Below are positions 10,651 through 18,767 of a DNA stretch of 47,629 nucleotides, one piece after another. This DNA comes from Pseudomonas juntendi (lineage in GTDB: Bacteria > Pseudomonadota > Gammaproteobacteria > Pseudomonadales > Pseudomonadaceae). The first letter of the stretch is position 1. Every line of letters starts with the position of its first letter. The translations under genes and the position numbers were made by a program. The DNA lies in assembly GCF_009932375.1 (NCBI RefSeq), contig NZ_BLJG01000017.1, positions 1-47,629 on the forward strand. Direction: 5' to 3'. A model generated the notes under the pieces. It worked only from the letters and a program-made list of their open reading frames with translations. It was not told the DNA's origin and did no database searches.

Positions 10651-11991
10651 ATGCGAAATGTATGGAAGCCGTTTCAGTCGTTGTATTTCGCCGCGCTGAT
10701 GATGTTGATCGGCTCGGGTCTGCTCAGTACCTACCTCGCCTTGCGCCTGGCTGCCGACCACGTCGACAGCCTGTGGGTAGGTGCCTTGATGGCGGCCAAC
10801 TACTTTGGCCTGGCAGTGGGCGGCAAGGTCGGCCACCGGCTGATCGGTCGGGTCGGGCACATACGCGCTTATGCCACCTGCGCCGGCATCGTTGGCGCGG
10901 CGGTGCTCGGCCATGGCCTGACCGACTGGCTGCCGGCGTGGGTCGGCCTGCGCATGATTGTTGGCCTGGGCATGATGTGCCAGTACATGGTCATCGAGAG
11001 TTGGCTCAACGAGCAGGCGGATGTGAAGCACCGCGGCGCGGTGTTCAGCGGGTACATGATTGCCTCGTACCTGGGCCTGGTGCTCGGCCAGCTGATTTTG
11101 GTGGTGCACCCGGCGCTAGGCCCGGAACTGCTGATGCTGGTGGCTATGTGCTTTGCCCTGTGCCTGGTGCCGGTGGCCATGACCCGGCGTATTCACCCGG
11201 CACCCTTGCGCCCGGCCCCGATGGAGCCGAAGTTCTTCATCAAGCGCGTGCCGCAGTCGCTCAGCACCGTGCTCGGCTCGGGGCTGATCGTGGGTTCGTT
11301 CTACGGCCTGGCGCCGTTGTATGCCTCCAGCCAGGGCATGAGCACGGAGCAGATCGGTCTGTTCATGGGTAGCTGCATCTTTGCCGGCCTGCTGGTGCAG
11401 TGGCCGCTGGGTTGGTTGTCCGACCGTTACGACCGGGCGGTACTGATCCGCAGCGTGGCGGTGGGCCTGGCGCTGGCGGCAGCGCCGTTGGCGGTACTGC
11501 CCAGCGTGCCGCTGGAGTTGCTGTTCGGCATCGGCTTCGTGATTTCGCTGTTGCAGTTCTGTCTGTATCCGCTGGCGGTGGCGTTTTCCAACGACCACGT
11601 GGAAAGTGAGCGGCGGGTGTCGTTGACCGCGATGCTGCTGGTGACTTACGGCGTTGGCGCCTGTATCGGGCCATTGGCGGCTGGCGTGCTGATGAAGGTG
11701 CTGGGCGCGCAGATGCTGTATGCCTTCTTCGTGTTCTTTGCGCTGGTGCTGGTGTGGCGCATCCGGCCGAAGGCGGTTACCGGCTTGCACCAGGTGCAGG
11801 ACGCACCGCTTGGTCACGTGGCGATGCCGGCGGCCGGTTCGCCATTGTCGGCGGCCTTGGACCCGCGCGTGGATGAGCAGACCGTGCAGGATGTAATGCA
11901 GGCGCCGGTGGCGGCAGAGGATACCGAGGCGGAAGAGAAGGGGGCCGAGCAACAGGCGCCCGAGGCTGAAGACGCGAGCAAGTCAGTGTAA
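10651..11991 (+). CDS. MFS transporter (YcaD-like)
   Basis: A 446-residue major facilitator with about twelve hydrophobic segments. It contains an MFS signature-like loop 'GGKVGHRLIGRVGHIRAYA' after TM2, a conserved 'ESWLNEQADVKHRG' loop, and a second-half 'GWLSDRYDRAVLIRS' loop. The cytoplasmic C-terminal tail (about the last 60 residues) is acidic and Ala/Glu-rich. Substrate unknown. The last 15 or so codons are copied downstream in a tandem duplication (11945-12362). The neighbouring flgZ is convergent. Confidence 0.88.
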   Translation: MRNVWKPFQSLYFAALMMLIGSGLLSTYLALRLAADHVDSLWVGALMAANYFGLAVGGKVGHRLIGRVGHIRAYATCAGIVGAAVLGHGLTDWLPAWVGLRMIVGLGMMCQYMVIESWLNEQADVKHRGAVFSGYMIASYLGLVLGQLILVVHPALGPELLMLVAMCFALCLVPVAMTRRIHPAPLRPAPMEPKFFIKRVPQSLSTVLGSGLIVGSFYGLAPLYASSQGMSTEQIGLFMGSCIFAGLLVQWPLGWLSDRYDRAVLIRSVAVGLALAAAPLAVLPSVPLELLFGIGFVISLLQFCLYPLAVAFSNDHVESERRVSLTAMLLVTYGVGACIGPLAAGVLMKVLGAQMLYAFFVFFALVLVWRIRPKAVTGLHQVQDAPLGHVAMPAAGSPLSAALDPRVDEQTVQDVMQAPVAAEDTEAEEKGAEQQAPEAEDASKSV

Positions 11992-11996
11992 GCCTG

Positions 11997-12090
11997 TGCC
12001 GGCCTCTTCGCGGGCTCGCCCGCTCCCACAGGTTCTGCACAGCCTTCGAGGCTGGCGATGACCCTGTGGGAGCGGGCAAGCCCGCGAAGG
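11997..12090. repeat. Inverted REP pair (first copy)
   Basis: Facing arms 'CTCTTCGCGGGCTCGCCCGCTCCC...' and '...GGGAGCGGGCAAGCCCGCGAAG' form a typical P. putida REP pair downstream of the MFS stop codon. Confidence 0.85.
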
Positions 12091-12117
12091 GGTCAGCACT
12101 GGAGAAACACAAACGCA

Positions 12118-12142
12118 AACGCCACCTCGAACGGTGGCGTTT
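12118..12142. terminator. Hairpin AACGCCACC/GGTGGCGTT (first copy)
   Basis: A 9-bp perfect stem with a TCGAAC loop. It has only a short T-run on the plus strand. Possibly the MFS terminator, duplicated at 12337-12361. Confidence 0.6.
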
Positions 12143-12215
12143 CGCTGACGCTGGGCTAGTTGTCCGAGCAACAGGCGCCCGAGGCTGAAGACGCGAGCAA
12201 GTCAGTGTAAGCCTG

Positions 12216-12309
12216 TGCCGGCCTCTTCGCGGGCTTGCCCGCTCCCACAGGTACTGCACAGCCCTCGAGGCTGGCGATGACCCTGTGGGAGCGGGCGAGC
12301 CCGCGAAGG
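12216..12309. repeat. Inverted REP pair (second copy)
   Basis: Same layout as the pair about 219 bases upstream, with a few substitutions in the loop and arms. Confidence 0.85.
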
Positions 12310-12336
12310 GGCCAGCACTGGAGAAACACAAACGAG

Positions 12337-12361
12337 AACGCCACCTCGAACGGTGGCGTTT
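12337..12361. terminator. Hairpin AACGCCACC/GGTGGCGTT (second copy)
   Basis: Second copy of the stem-loop, 20 bases beyond the flgZ stop. On the minus strand it is followed by CTCGTTTGTGTTTCTC, so it can act as the flgZ terminator. Confidence 0.65.
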
Positions 12362-12381
12362 CTGCTTCAACCAGCCGACGG

Positions 12382-13125
12382 TCAGTAGTCGTCTTTGTCG
12401 AACCGCCGCGCCTCACGCTGCAGCTGGTACACGAAACTCTCGACCTTGCGCTGTGCCGGGCCGCTGAGGTTGTGGAAGCGTACGCCGGCAAAGGTGGTGT
12501 TGATGCGCTCTTCATAATGCAGGTGGCGCAGCTCGACCATGGTGTCGACCAGGCCCAGCGGGTTACCCGCCTTGAAGCGCTCATACACCTGGCCCAGTTG
12601 CAGGCGGCTTTCGACATCGCCCTCGAAGCGCAGTTTGCAGCCGGTGGCGGAGATGTCCAGCAGCTTGCCGCGCAGGGCACCGTTGCCTTTGAGGTGGGTC
12701 CCGTCAAGGATCACGTCGACCAGTTGCGACAGCTTCAGCGCGGCGCGGAAGGCATTGCGGCGCTGGTGGTAGGTCATCTCGACTGGCATGGGGCCGCTGT
12801 AGCAGCGGTGGCCGTTGACTTCGCTGATCTTCAGTGCGTGGTTGCATTCCCAGGCAATACGCACGCCGTCGTGGAAGCCTTCGACACGGAAGTGTTCACC
12901 GCTCTCGATGAACTTCTCGCCGTCACGGGGGATCATTTCATCCAGCGCCAGGGTATTGCTTTCACGGTCCACGTGCGTCACGTAGCTCTGGAAGCGGTGG
13001 CTGCGGTCATGGAAGGTGATGATCAGCGGGTCGTGGCTTTCTTGCAGTTGCCGCAAGTTGGCCGCAATCTCCAAAGGGGTGCTCAGCACCTTTGGCGGTT
13101 GCGGGGCATCTGATTCATTGAACAC
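12382..13125 (-). CDS. flgZ: FlgZ (YcgR-type), c-di-GMP-binding flagellar brake
   Basis: 247 residues with an N-terminal YcgR-like domain (about 12-112) and a C-terminal PilZ domain (about 117-235). Both c-di-GMP-binding motifs are intact: RxxxR (R123-R127) and DxSxxG (D157-S159-G162). In pseudomonads FlgZ binds c-di-GMP and acts at the stator to curb swimming/swarming. It is minus-strand, downstream of flgM-flgN, as in the usual Pseudomonas arrangement. Confidence 0.93.
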   Translation of the reverse strand: MFNESDAPQPPKVLSTPLEIAANLRQLQESHDPLIITFHDRSHRFQSYVTHVDRESNTLALDEMIPRDGEKFIESGEHFRVEGFHDGVRIAWECNHALKISEVNGHRCYSGPMPVEMTYHQRRNAFRAALKLSQLVDVILDGTHLKGNGALRGKLLDISATGCKLRFEGDVESRLQLGQVYERFKAGNPLGLVDTMVELRHLHYEERINTTFAGVRFHNLSGPAQRKVESFVYQLQREARRFDKDDY

Positions 13126-13204
13126 GGCTTATCGTTCTCCAGGCAAAAGCGACTCACGCAAGTAACGGCATTTTGCCAGTATGTTCCGTGCCTTGATAGA
13201 AAAA

Positions 13205-13672
13205 TCAGACTTGGCTGAGGGCGCGTGGCTTGCTCAGCAGCGACGTGCCGCCACGGCTATTGTACAGCGACGGTGAATCACCGCCTTGAAGGATGCGGAT
13301 CTGGTTATTGGTGACGTGTTGCTGCACCTGGATGATACGGCCATTGGTCTCATTGACTTGCTGGCAGGCTTGCATCAGCTGGCTAATGACGTCGAGTTGC
13401 TGCAGTAGCAATGCACCATTTGGCGATTGAGCGGCAACGGCCTCGACCCCTGCGCGATCGGCGCTAAGGCCTAGGCTGGTGAGCAGGTTGCCGCGACGGA
13501 TCCCTTGCTGCTCGAGCAGCACGATCAAAGACTGCTTGCGCGCCAAGATGCTCTCCAGTGGCGACATGTCGCGACCATGCAAAGCAACGGCTTCTTTCTG
13601 CAGGAGCTCAAGCAGTTCCTGCAGCGGGGCAATGTCATCTTCGATCAGTTGCAGCAATGTGGTGTCGTGCAT
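13205..13672 (-). CDS. flgN: FlgN, export chaperone for hook-filament junction proteins
   Basis: A 155-residue, mostly helical protein of the FlgN family. The N-terminal 'LLQLIEDDIAPLQELLELLQKEAVAL' and central 'SILARKQSLIVLLEQQGIRR' helices are characteristic. It would escort FlgK and FlgL to the export gate. It lies 49 bases after flgM. Confidence 0.9.
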   Translation of the reverse strand: MHDTTLLQLIEDDIAPLQELLELLQKEAVALHGRDMSPLESILARKQSLIVLLEQQGIRRGNLLTSLGLSADRAGVEAVAAQSPNGALLLQQLDVISQLMQACQQVNETNGRIIQVQQHVTNNQIRILQGGDSPSLYNSRGGTSLLSKPRALSQV

Positions 13673-13721
13673 GGCTAACTCTTGGCTTTTCTAGCGTCCG
13701 TGAAGTCAGCGCGCCGCTCGG

Positions 13722-14036
13722 TCAGCGCTGGGCTTCGAAATCAAGCAGTTTGCTGGCGACCCGGCCGGCATCGACCTGGTAGCTGCCGTCGGCGATAGCC
13801 TGTTTCAACTGAGCCACACGGGCGCTGTTGACCACCGGTTCGTCGCGCAGCTTGTCGCTGATCTTCTGCAACTGCTGGGCCTCTTGGCTGAGGTGTACCG
13901 CTTCTCCGCTGGCGCCGGTGTCTTTCACCGCTTCCTGGCTGGCTGCCGGTTTTTCGGCGCTGCCGGTGGCGCTGTTACCGCGCACGCCGCCCGTGACGGA
14001 CGGAGAGTTATTCAAACGACTGAAGTCGATGACCAT
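13722..14036 (-). CDS. flgM: FlgM, anti-sigma-28 factor
   Basis: A 104-residue protein: a polar, disordered N-terminal half ('[12 protein letters not shown]...') and a C-terminal FliA-binding helical region ('[34 protein letters not shown]'). It holds FliA inactive until exported through the completed hook. A near-perfect sigma-28 promoter lies upstream, so flgM is probably under FliA control, giving feedback. Confidence 0.94.
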   Translation of the reverse strand: MVIDFSRLNNSPSVTGGVRGNSATGSAEKPAASQEAVKDTGASGEAVHLSQEAQQLQKISDKLRDEPVVNSARVAQLKQAIADGSYQVDAGRVASKLLDFEAQR

Positions 14037-14072
14037 GATCAGAAACCTCTGGGTATTTGGACGCTTGCCTTG

Positions 14073-14099
14073 TTTTCGGCCAACCCGATAGAAACTTTA
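14073..14099 (-). promoter_or_regulatory. Sigma-28 (FliA) promoter of flgM
   Basis: Minus strand: TAAAGTTT (14092-14099), 11 bases, GCCGAAAA (14073-14080), versus the consensus TAAAGTTT-N11-GCCGATAA. Very strong match, about 37 bases before the flgM start. Confidence 0.88.
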
Positions 14100-14199
14100 G
14101 GCACAAATGCGTTGCCGCCTGTCAGCAAGCTCGCCACCCGTTTTCTGACACAGTTTAGGAAATGCGGTTCCGCACCGCCAGCGCCTTCTGGCGATTGGT

Positions 14200-14952
14200 C
14201 TACATGCTGACCTCGACCTGGCCAGGGCCGGTGACCCTGGCCTTGACCACCCGTTTCGAATTGAGGTTGCGTACCCTTATCTGCTCGCTGAGGCCGCCCT
14301 TGCTCAGGGCTTCGCCTGGCATGCGCACGCTCAGGCTGCCGGTGCGCGCCACGATGACCACCTGATCACCCTTGCGCACCACCTCGGCCTGCTCCAGGTG
14401 CTGCGGGGTGAGCACCTGGTCGATCACCGTGGGGCGCAGCATCTTCATGCCCACGGCTTGGTCCAGTTCGCTGAGGAAGCCCTGGCCCAGGGTGCCGACA
14501 TCCCGTTCGCGCAGGGCCACGTCGCCTTCACCAACGACGTTGTCACGCTTGAGCGGGCGGGTTACCACCACCACGTCGCGGAACAGCCGCACCGTGGCGG
14601 GAACGAATACCGTCCACGGCGCGGCGCCGTTGCAGCGCACCCGCACGGTCACCCGGCCCAGTGGCTGCGCGGGGCTTTCCAGCGAGGCGTCCAGTTGCTG
14701 GCTGCACAACGGCATGCGCAGGCGCGGGTCCAGCGAGCTGACCTCGATTTCATAGCGGCCGGCGGTCTGGGTGCTGGCCAGATAATCTTCGACGGTAAAT
14801 TCAAGAAACCCTTGGGTGACACCGATAAGCTGTTCAGGCAAGGTGAACGCGTCCGCTAGCGTGCGAACGCCGGGCATCAGCAGGCACAGCGTGGCCAGCG
14901 AGCCAGTCAGCAGGCGCGTCAATCGTCGGAAAAATGTCGTTTTCGTGTACAT
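14200..14952 (-). CDS. flgA: FlgA, P-ring assembly chaperone
   Basis: A periplasmic chaperone for FlgI. 250 residues from ATG 14952, with an N-terminal signal peptide (basic 'TKTTFFRRLTRLLTG', then a hydrophobic core, cleavage near 'TLADA'). The C-terminal SAF-like region includes 'VGEGDVALRERDVGTLGQGFLSELDQAVGMKMLRP' and 'QAEVVRKGDQVVIVARTGSLSVRMPGEALSKGG'. A TTG three codons upstream is less likely. No strong SD is seen, and a possible sigma-54 promoter sits very close to the start. Confidence 0.93.
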   Translation of the reverse strand: MYTKTTFFRRLTRLLTGSLATLCLLMPGVRTLADAFTLPEQLIGVTQGFLEFTVEDYLASTQTAGRYEIEVSSLDPRLRMPLCSQQLDASLESPAQPLGRVTVRVRCNGAAPWTVFVPATVRLFRDVVVVTRPLKRDNVVGEGDVALRERDVGTLGQGFLSELDQAVGMKMLRPTVIDQVLTPQHLEQAEVVRKGDQVVIVARTGSLSVRMPGEALSKGGLSEQIRVRNLNSKRVVKARVTGPGQVEVSM

Positions 14953-14964
14953 GACGCTCAAAAA

Positions 14965-14980
14965 AGCAAAGCCCGTGCCG
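14965..14980 (-). promoter_or_regulatory. Candidate sigma-54 promoter of flgA
   Basis: Minus strand: cGGCAC (14975-14980), 5 bases, TTGCT (14965-14969). GG and GC are ten bases apart as required. The -24 element starts with C rather than T. Transcription would begin only a few bases before ATG 14952, so it would give a near-leaderless mRNA. Confidence 0.45.
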
Positions 14981-15029
14981 ACTCACTGTTCGAGTTGCAA
15001 CGTAAGGCTGAAATGTTAAGGAGTCTGGC

Positions 15030-15959
15030 ATGGCGGGTGTGATGGATTCGGTCAACCAGCGCACGCAGCTGGTGGGGCAGAATCGCCTGGAGTTGCTGCT
15101 GTTCCGCCTCAATGGCGAACAGCTTTACGGCATCAACGTATTCAAGGTCAGGGAAGTGCTGCAATGCCCTGCGCTGACCCTGCTGCCCAAGGCGCACCCG
15201 GTGGTGCGCGGGGTGGCCAACATTCGTGGGGCGACCATCCCGATCCTCGACTTGTCGATGGCGACCGGGCTGCGACCGCTGCAGGAAGACACGCGCAAGA
15301 GTTTCGTGATCATCACCGAGTACAACACCAAGACCCAGGGCTTTCTGGTGCATTCGGTCGAACGCATCGTCAACATGAACTGGGAAGAGATCCACCCACC
15401 ACCCAAGGGCACCGGCCGGGACCACTACCTGACCGCCGTCACCCGGGTGGATAACCGCATGGTCGAGATCATCGACGTGGAGAAAGTGCTGGCCGAGGTG
15501 GCACCTTCTTCCGAATCGGTATCGGCCGGGGTGGTCGATGCCGAGGTGCAGGACAAGGCCGTGCTGCTGCGGGTGCTGACCGTCGACGATTCGTCGGTGG
15601 CACGCAAGCAGGTCAGCCGCTGCCTGCAGACCGTCGGGGTGGAAGTGGTGGCGCTCAATGACGGCCGCCAGGCCTTGAACTACCTGCGCCAGCTGGTGGA
15701 GGAGGGCAAGAAGCCGGAAGAGGAGTTTCTGATGATGATCTCCGACATTGAAATGCCGGAAATGGACGGCTATACGCTTACCGCGGAAATTCGCAGTGAC
15801 CCGCGCATGCAAAAACTGCACATCTGCCTGCATACTTCGCTTTCCGGGGTGTTCAACCAGGCGATGGTCAAGAAGGTCGGCGCTGATGACTTCCTGGCCA
15901 AGTTCAAGCCGGACGACCTGGCCCAGCGGGTGGTCGACCGGATCAAGGCAGCGCATTGA
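15030..15959 (+). CDS. cheV: CheV, CheW-receiver chemotaxis coupling protein
   Basis: 309 residues: an N-terminal CheW domain (about 15-160, 'NVFKVREVLQCPALTLLPKAHPVVRGVANIRGATIPILDLS') that couples receptors to CheA, and a C-terminal receiver domain (about 180-305) with acidic pocket 'TVDDSS', phosphoacceptor D239 in 'SDIEMPEMDGY', and the conserved Lys in 'LAKFKPDD'. SD AAGGAG (15018-15023) supports ATG 15030. Followed by cheR. Confidence 0.95.
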   Translation: MAGVMDSVNQRTQLVGQNRLELLLFRLNGEQLYGINVFKVREVLQCPALTLLPKAHPVVRGVANIRGATIPILDLSMATGLRPLQEDTRKSFVIITEYNTKTQGFLVHSVERIVNMNWEEIHPPPKGTGRDHYLTAVTRVDNRMVEIIDVEKVLAEVAPSSESVSAGVVDAEVQDKAVLLRVLTVDDSSVARKQVSRCLQTVGVEVVALNDGRQALNYLRQLVEEGKKPEEEFLMMISDIEMPEMDGYTLTAEIRSDPRMQKLHICLHTSLSGVFNQAMVKKVGADDFLAKFKPDDLAQRVVDRIKAAH

Positions 15960-16008
15960 AGCAGCCGGGGCTAGCCCTGGCACCAGTGATTGAAAAGAGG
16001 CGGCAGTA

Positions 16009-16836
16009 GTGTCTACGGGTAATTTGGATTTCGAACAGTTCCGGGTCTTCCTGGAGAAAGCCTGTGGCATCCTGCTGGGGGAAAATAAGCAGTACCTGGT
16101 TTCCAGCCGTCTCAACAAGCTGATGGAGCAACAGGGCATCAAGAGCCTGGGTGAGCTGGTGCAGCGCATCCAGACCCAGCCGCGCGGCGGCCTGCGCGAG
16201 CAGGTGGTCGATGCCATGACCACCAACGAGACCTTGTGGTTTCGCGACACCTATCCGTTCGAAGTGCTGAAGAACAAGGTCATTCCCGAGTTCATTCGCA
16301 ACAACCCTGGGCAGCGGCTGCGCATGTGGTCCGCTGCCTGCTCGTCGGGCCAGGAGCCGTATTCCATCTCGATGGCCATTGACGAGTTCGAGCGCAGCAA
16401 CCTCGGCCAGCTGAAGATGGGTGCGCAAATCGTGGCTACCGACCTCTCCGGTACCATGCTGACCAACTGCAAGACCGGTGAGTACGATAGCCTGGCGATT
16501 GCCCGCGGTTTGTCCCAGGAGCGCCTGCAGCGTTATTTCGACCCCAAGGGGCCTGGGCGCTGGGCGGTCAAGCCGGCGATCCGCAGCCGCGTCGAGTTTC
16601 GTGCCTTCAACCTGCTCGACAGCTATGCCAGCCTGGGCAAGTTCGACATCGTGTTCTGCCGCAACGTGTTGATCTACTTCTCGGCGCAGGTGAAGCGCGA
16701 CATCCTGCTGCGTATTCACAGCACGCTGAAGCCGGGTGGCTACTTGTTCCTCGGTGCCTCGGAGGCGTTGAACGGGTTGCCGGACCATTACCAGATGGTG
16801 CAGTGCAGCCCGGGGATCATCTACCAGGCCAAGTAA
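16009..16836 (+). CDS. cheR: CheR, chemoreceptor glutamate methyltransferase
   Basis: 275 residues with GTG start (16009). Methylates glutamates on chemoreceptors using SAM. It has the N-terminal helical domain ('FRVFLEKACGILLGENKQYLVSSRL'), the 'TTNETLWFRDTYPFEVL' motif, SAM-binding 'MWSAACSSGQEPYSI', and 'FDIVFCRNVLIYFS'. Probably cotranscribed with cheV; a terminator follows it. Confidence 0.95.
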   Translation: MSTGNLDFEQFRVFLEKACGILLGENKQYLVSSRLNKLMEQQGIKSLGELVQRIQTQPRGGLREQVVDAMTTNETLWFRDTYPFEVLKNKVIPEFIRNNPGQRLRMWSAACSSGQEPYSISMAIDEFERSNLGQLKMGAQIVATDLSGTMLTNCKTGEYDSLAIARGLSQERLQRYFDPKGPGRWAVKPAIRSRVEFRAFNLLDSYASLGKFDIVFCRNVLIYFSAQVKRDILLRIHSTLKPGGYLFLGASEALNGLPDHYQMVQCSPGIIYQAK

Positions 16837-16840
16837 GCAG

Positions 16841-16871
16841 AAGGCCGGCGGCGAAAGTTGCCGGCCTTTTT
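16841..16871 (+). terminator. Terminator after cheR
   Basis: Stem AAGGCCGGC / GCCGGCCTT with a ten-base loop, ending in TTTTTG. Confidence 0.88.
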
Positions 16872-16903
16872 GTTTGCCTGTACCGCCTTCAGGCTTGCAT
16901 GGC

Positions 16904-16940
16904 CCCTGTGGGAGCGGGCATGCCCGCGAAGAGGCCGGCT
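16904..16940. repeat. Single REP element
   Basis: 'CTGTGGGAGCGGGCATGCCC' followed by GCGAAGAGGCCGGC; same family as the other intergenic palindromes but without an inverted partner. Confidence 0.8.
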
Positions 16941-17094
16941 CAGGAAAACCCTGACGTCAAATTTTTGTTTTGCCGCTTTTGCCAACCGGTAATTGCCGCT
17001 TTCACTGCCAAAGGCGGAAGGCCTTTGCCGCTTTTCTGGCATCACCCTGACAGCATGCCGCGCGCATACCCCGTATTTTCGGGGGTCCGGGGGG

Positions 17095-17111
17095 TTGGCA
17101 CAGCCCTTGCT
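17095..17111 (+). promoter_or_regulatory. Sigma-54 promoter of flgBCDE
   Basis: TTGGCAC (17095-17101), five bases, TTGCT (17107-17111): a near-perfect RpoN -24/-12 element with GG and GC ten bases apart, about 48 bases before flgB. It would be FleQ/FleR dependent. Confidence 0.9.
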
Positions 17112-17159
17112 ATAGCTTGCTCAACAAAACTCCGGTCAACCTCTGAAGGTTTCCCCGAT

Positions 17160-17570
17160 ATGAGCATCAGTTTCGACAAGGCGCTTGGCATTCACGAAAA
17201 GGCACTGGGCTTCCGCGCCCAGCGCGCCGAAGTGTTGGCCAACAACATTGCCAATGCCGACACGCCCAACTACAAGGCGCGTGACATGGACTTCTCTTCG
17301 GTACTCGCCGCCGAAACCAGCAAGCAGCAAAGTGGCCGCTTTGCCATGGAGCGGACCAACAGCCGGCACATCGAAGCCGAAGGCCTGGCCGTCGCTGCTG
17401 ACGACACGCTTAAATACCGCACGCCGCTGCAGCCTTCGATCGACCAGAACACCGTCGACGCGCAGATCGAGCAGTCGAACTACACCGAAAACGCCATTGG
17501 CTTCCAGGCCAGCTTCACCTTGCTCAACAGTAAATTCAAAGGGCTGGTTTCCGCCCTGCGGGGAGAATGA
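17160..17570 (+). CDS. flgB: FlgB, proximal rod protein
   Basis: 136 residues. Proximal rod subunit exported through the flagellar type III apparatus. The N-terminal 'RAEVLANNIANADTPNYKARDMDF' is the conserved rod/hook signature, and the C-terminal 'SNYTENAIGFQASFTLLNSKFKGL' helix matches the family. First gene after a sigma-54 promoter. The next gene overlaps its stop region. Confidence 0.96.
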   Translation: MSISFDKALGIHEKALGFRAQRAEVLANNIANADTPNYKARDMDFSSVLAAETSKQQSGRFAMERTNSRHIEAEGLAVAADDTLKYRTPLQPSIDQNTVDAQIEQSNYTENAIGFQASFTLLNSKFKGLVSALRGE

Positions 17571-17572
17571 CC

Positions 17573-18016
17573 ATGTCCCTTTCCAGTGTCTTCAATATTG
17601 CCGGTAGCGGCATGAGCGCGCAGAACACGCGCCTGAACACCGTCGCTTCCAACATCGCCAACGCCGAGACGGTCTCGTCGAGCATCGACCAGACCTACCG
17701 CGCTCGCCATCCGGTGTTCGCCACGACCTTCCAGGATGCACAGGCTGGCGGCAGCCAGTCGCTGTTCGAGGACCAGGGTGAAGCCGGGCAGGGCGTGCAG
17801 GTAAAGGGCATCGTCGAAGACCAGAGCAACCTTGAAGCCCGCTACGAGCCGAACCACCCGGCGGCGAACAAGGACGGCTATGTCTACTACCCGAACGTCA
17901 ACGTGGTCGAGGAGATGGCTGACATGATCTCGGCCAGCCGCGCGTTCCAGACCAACGCCGAGCTGATGAACACGGCCAAGAGCATGATGCAGAAAGTGCT
18001 GACCCTCGGGCAGTGA
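17573..18016 (+). CDS. flgC: FlgC, proximal rod protein
   Basis: 147 residues starting at ATG 17573, with GGGGAGA upstream; an ATG at 17567 overlapping the flgB stop would add two residues. Rod signature 'RLNTVASNIANAETVSSSIDQTYRARHPVF' near the N-terminus and C-terminal 'VNVVEEMADMISASRAFQTNAELMNTAKSMMQKVL'. Confidence 0.96.
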   Translation: MSLSSVFNIAGSGMSAQNTRLNTVASNIANAETVSSSIDQTYRARHPVFATTFQDAQAGGSQSLFEDQGEAGQGVQVKGIVEDQSNLEARYEPNHPAANKDGYVYYPNVNVVEEMADMISASRAFQTNAELMNTAKSMMQKVLTLGQ

Positions 18017-18031
18017 TAAGGAATCCAGACC

Positions 18032-18736
18032 ATGGCAATCGAGACTACCGGCGTCAACCTCAATGATGTGCTCACGGCGTCCGGTGTGGGTAGCAGTACG
18101 AAGAAAACCACGGATACCGCTTCCAAGACCGGCACTGATTCGTTGGGTAAGGATGCTTTCCTGCAGCTGCTTGTAACGCAGATGCAGCATCAGAACCCGC
18201 TGGACCCGCAGGACAACGGTGAATTCGTTGCTCAGTTGGCGCAGTTCAGCAGCTTGGAAGGTATTACCTCCCTGAATGAGTCGGTTAGCAGTATCACCAA
18301 TGCCATGGCGTCGTCGCAGGCGCTGCAGGCTTCATCGTTGGTAGGCCGATCGGTGGTGGTGCAGAACGATAAAGCTGTGGTTGATACCACTGAAAGCTTC
18401 AATGCCCAGTTCGTTGTGCCTCAGGCTATCAGCGAAGCGAAGATCACCATCAAGGACAAGGACGGCAACACCGTCAAGACCATCGAGTTGGGTGAGCAGA
18501 AGGCGGGTTACGCTGACTTCATCTGGGATGGCACCAACAGCAGCGGGGAGAAAGTCGACCCGGGCACCTACACGTTCACTGCCACCACCACAGTAGATGG
18601 ACAGTCGGTGCAGATGAACACCCTCTTGCCGGCCAAGGTGACCAGCGTCAGCTTCAGCGCAACGGGTGAAATGGTGCTCAACCTCGCCGGTGTCGGCAAG
18701 GTGTCTCTTTCCGACGTACAAACCATTGGTATCTAA
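18032..18736 (+). CDS. flgD: FlgD, hook-cap protein
   Basis: 234 residues. Scaffold that assembles FlgE and is later replaced. The conserved N-terminal export/assembly segment 'LGKDAFLQLLVTQMQHQNPLDPQDNGEFVAQLAQFSSLEG' (about residues 38-78) is followed by a FlgD Ig-like/Tudor region ('YADFIWDGTNSSGEKVDPGTYTF'). Third gene of the flgBCDE unit. Confidence 0.95.
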   Translation: MAIETTGVNLNDVLTASGVGSSTKKTTDTASKTGTDSLGKDAFLQLLVTQMQHQNPLDPQDNGEFVAQLAQFSSLEGITSLNESVSSITNAMASSQALQASSLVGRSVVVQNDKAVVDTTESFNAQFVVPQAISEAKITIKDKDGNTVKTIELGEQKAGYADFIWDGTNSSGEKVDPGTYTFTATTTVDGQSVQMNTLLPAKVTSVSFSATGEMVLNLAGVGKVSLSDVQTIGI

Positions 18737-18767
18737 GGCCCGTTAGCGCGGCACAAGGAGCGAATTC

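Larger units (their letters stand above)
11945..12362. repeat. 219-bp tandem duplication of an MFS gene end, REP pair and terminator
   Basis: Bases 11945-12143 recur at 12164-12362 with seven differences by eye and a constant offset of 219. A 20-base linker (12144-12163) separates them. Each copy contains the final codons and stop of the MFS gene, an inverted REP pair and the GCCACC-tcgaac-GGTGGC hairpin. The second copy of the coding end (about 12164-12210) is an untranslated fossil. Confidence 0.93.

Noticed and set aside
11997..12310. Possible CRISPR-like array (repeated palindromes)
   Set aside because: Only REP palindromes inside a two-copy tandem duplication; no regular spacers and no cas genes.
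14958..16250. 430-codon open frame antisense to cheV/cheR
   Set aside because: Shadow frame; composition typical of reverse-strand translation.
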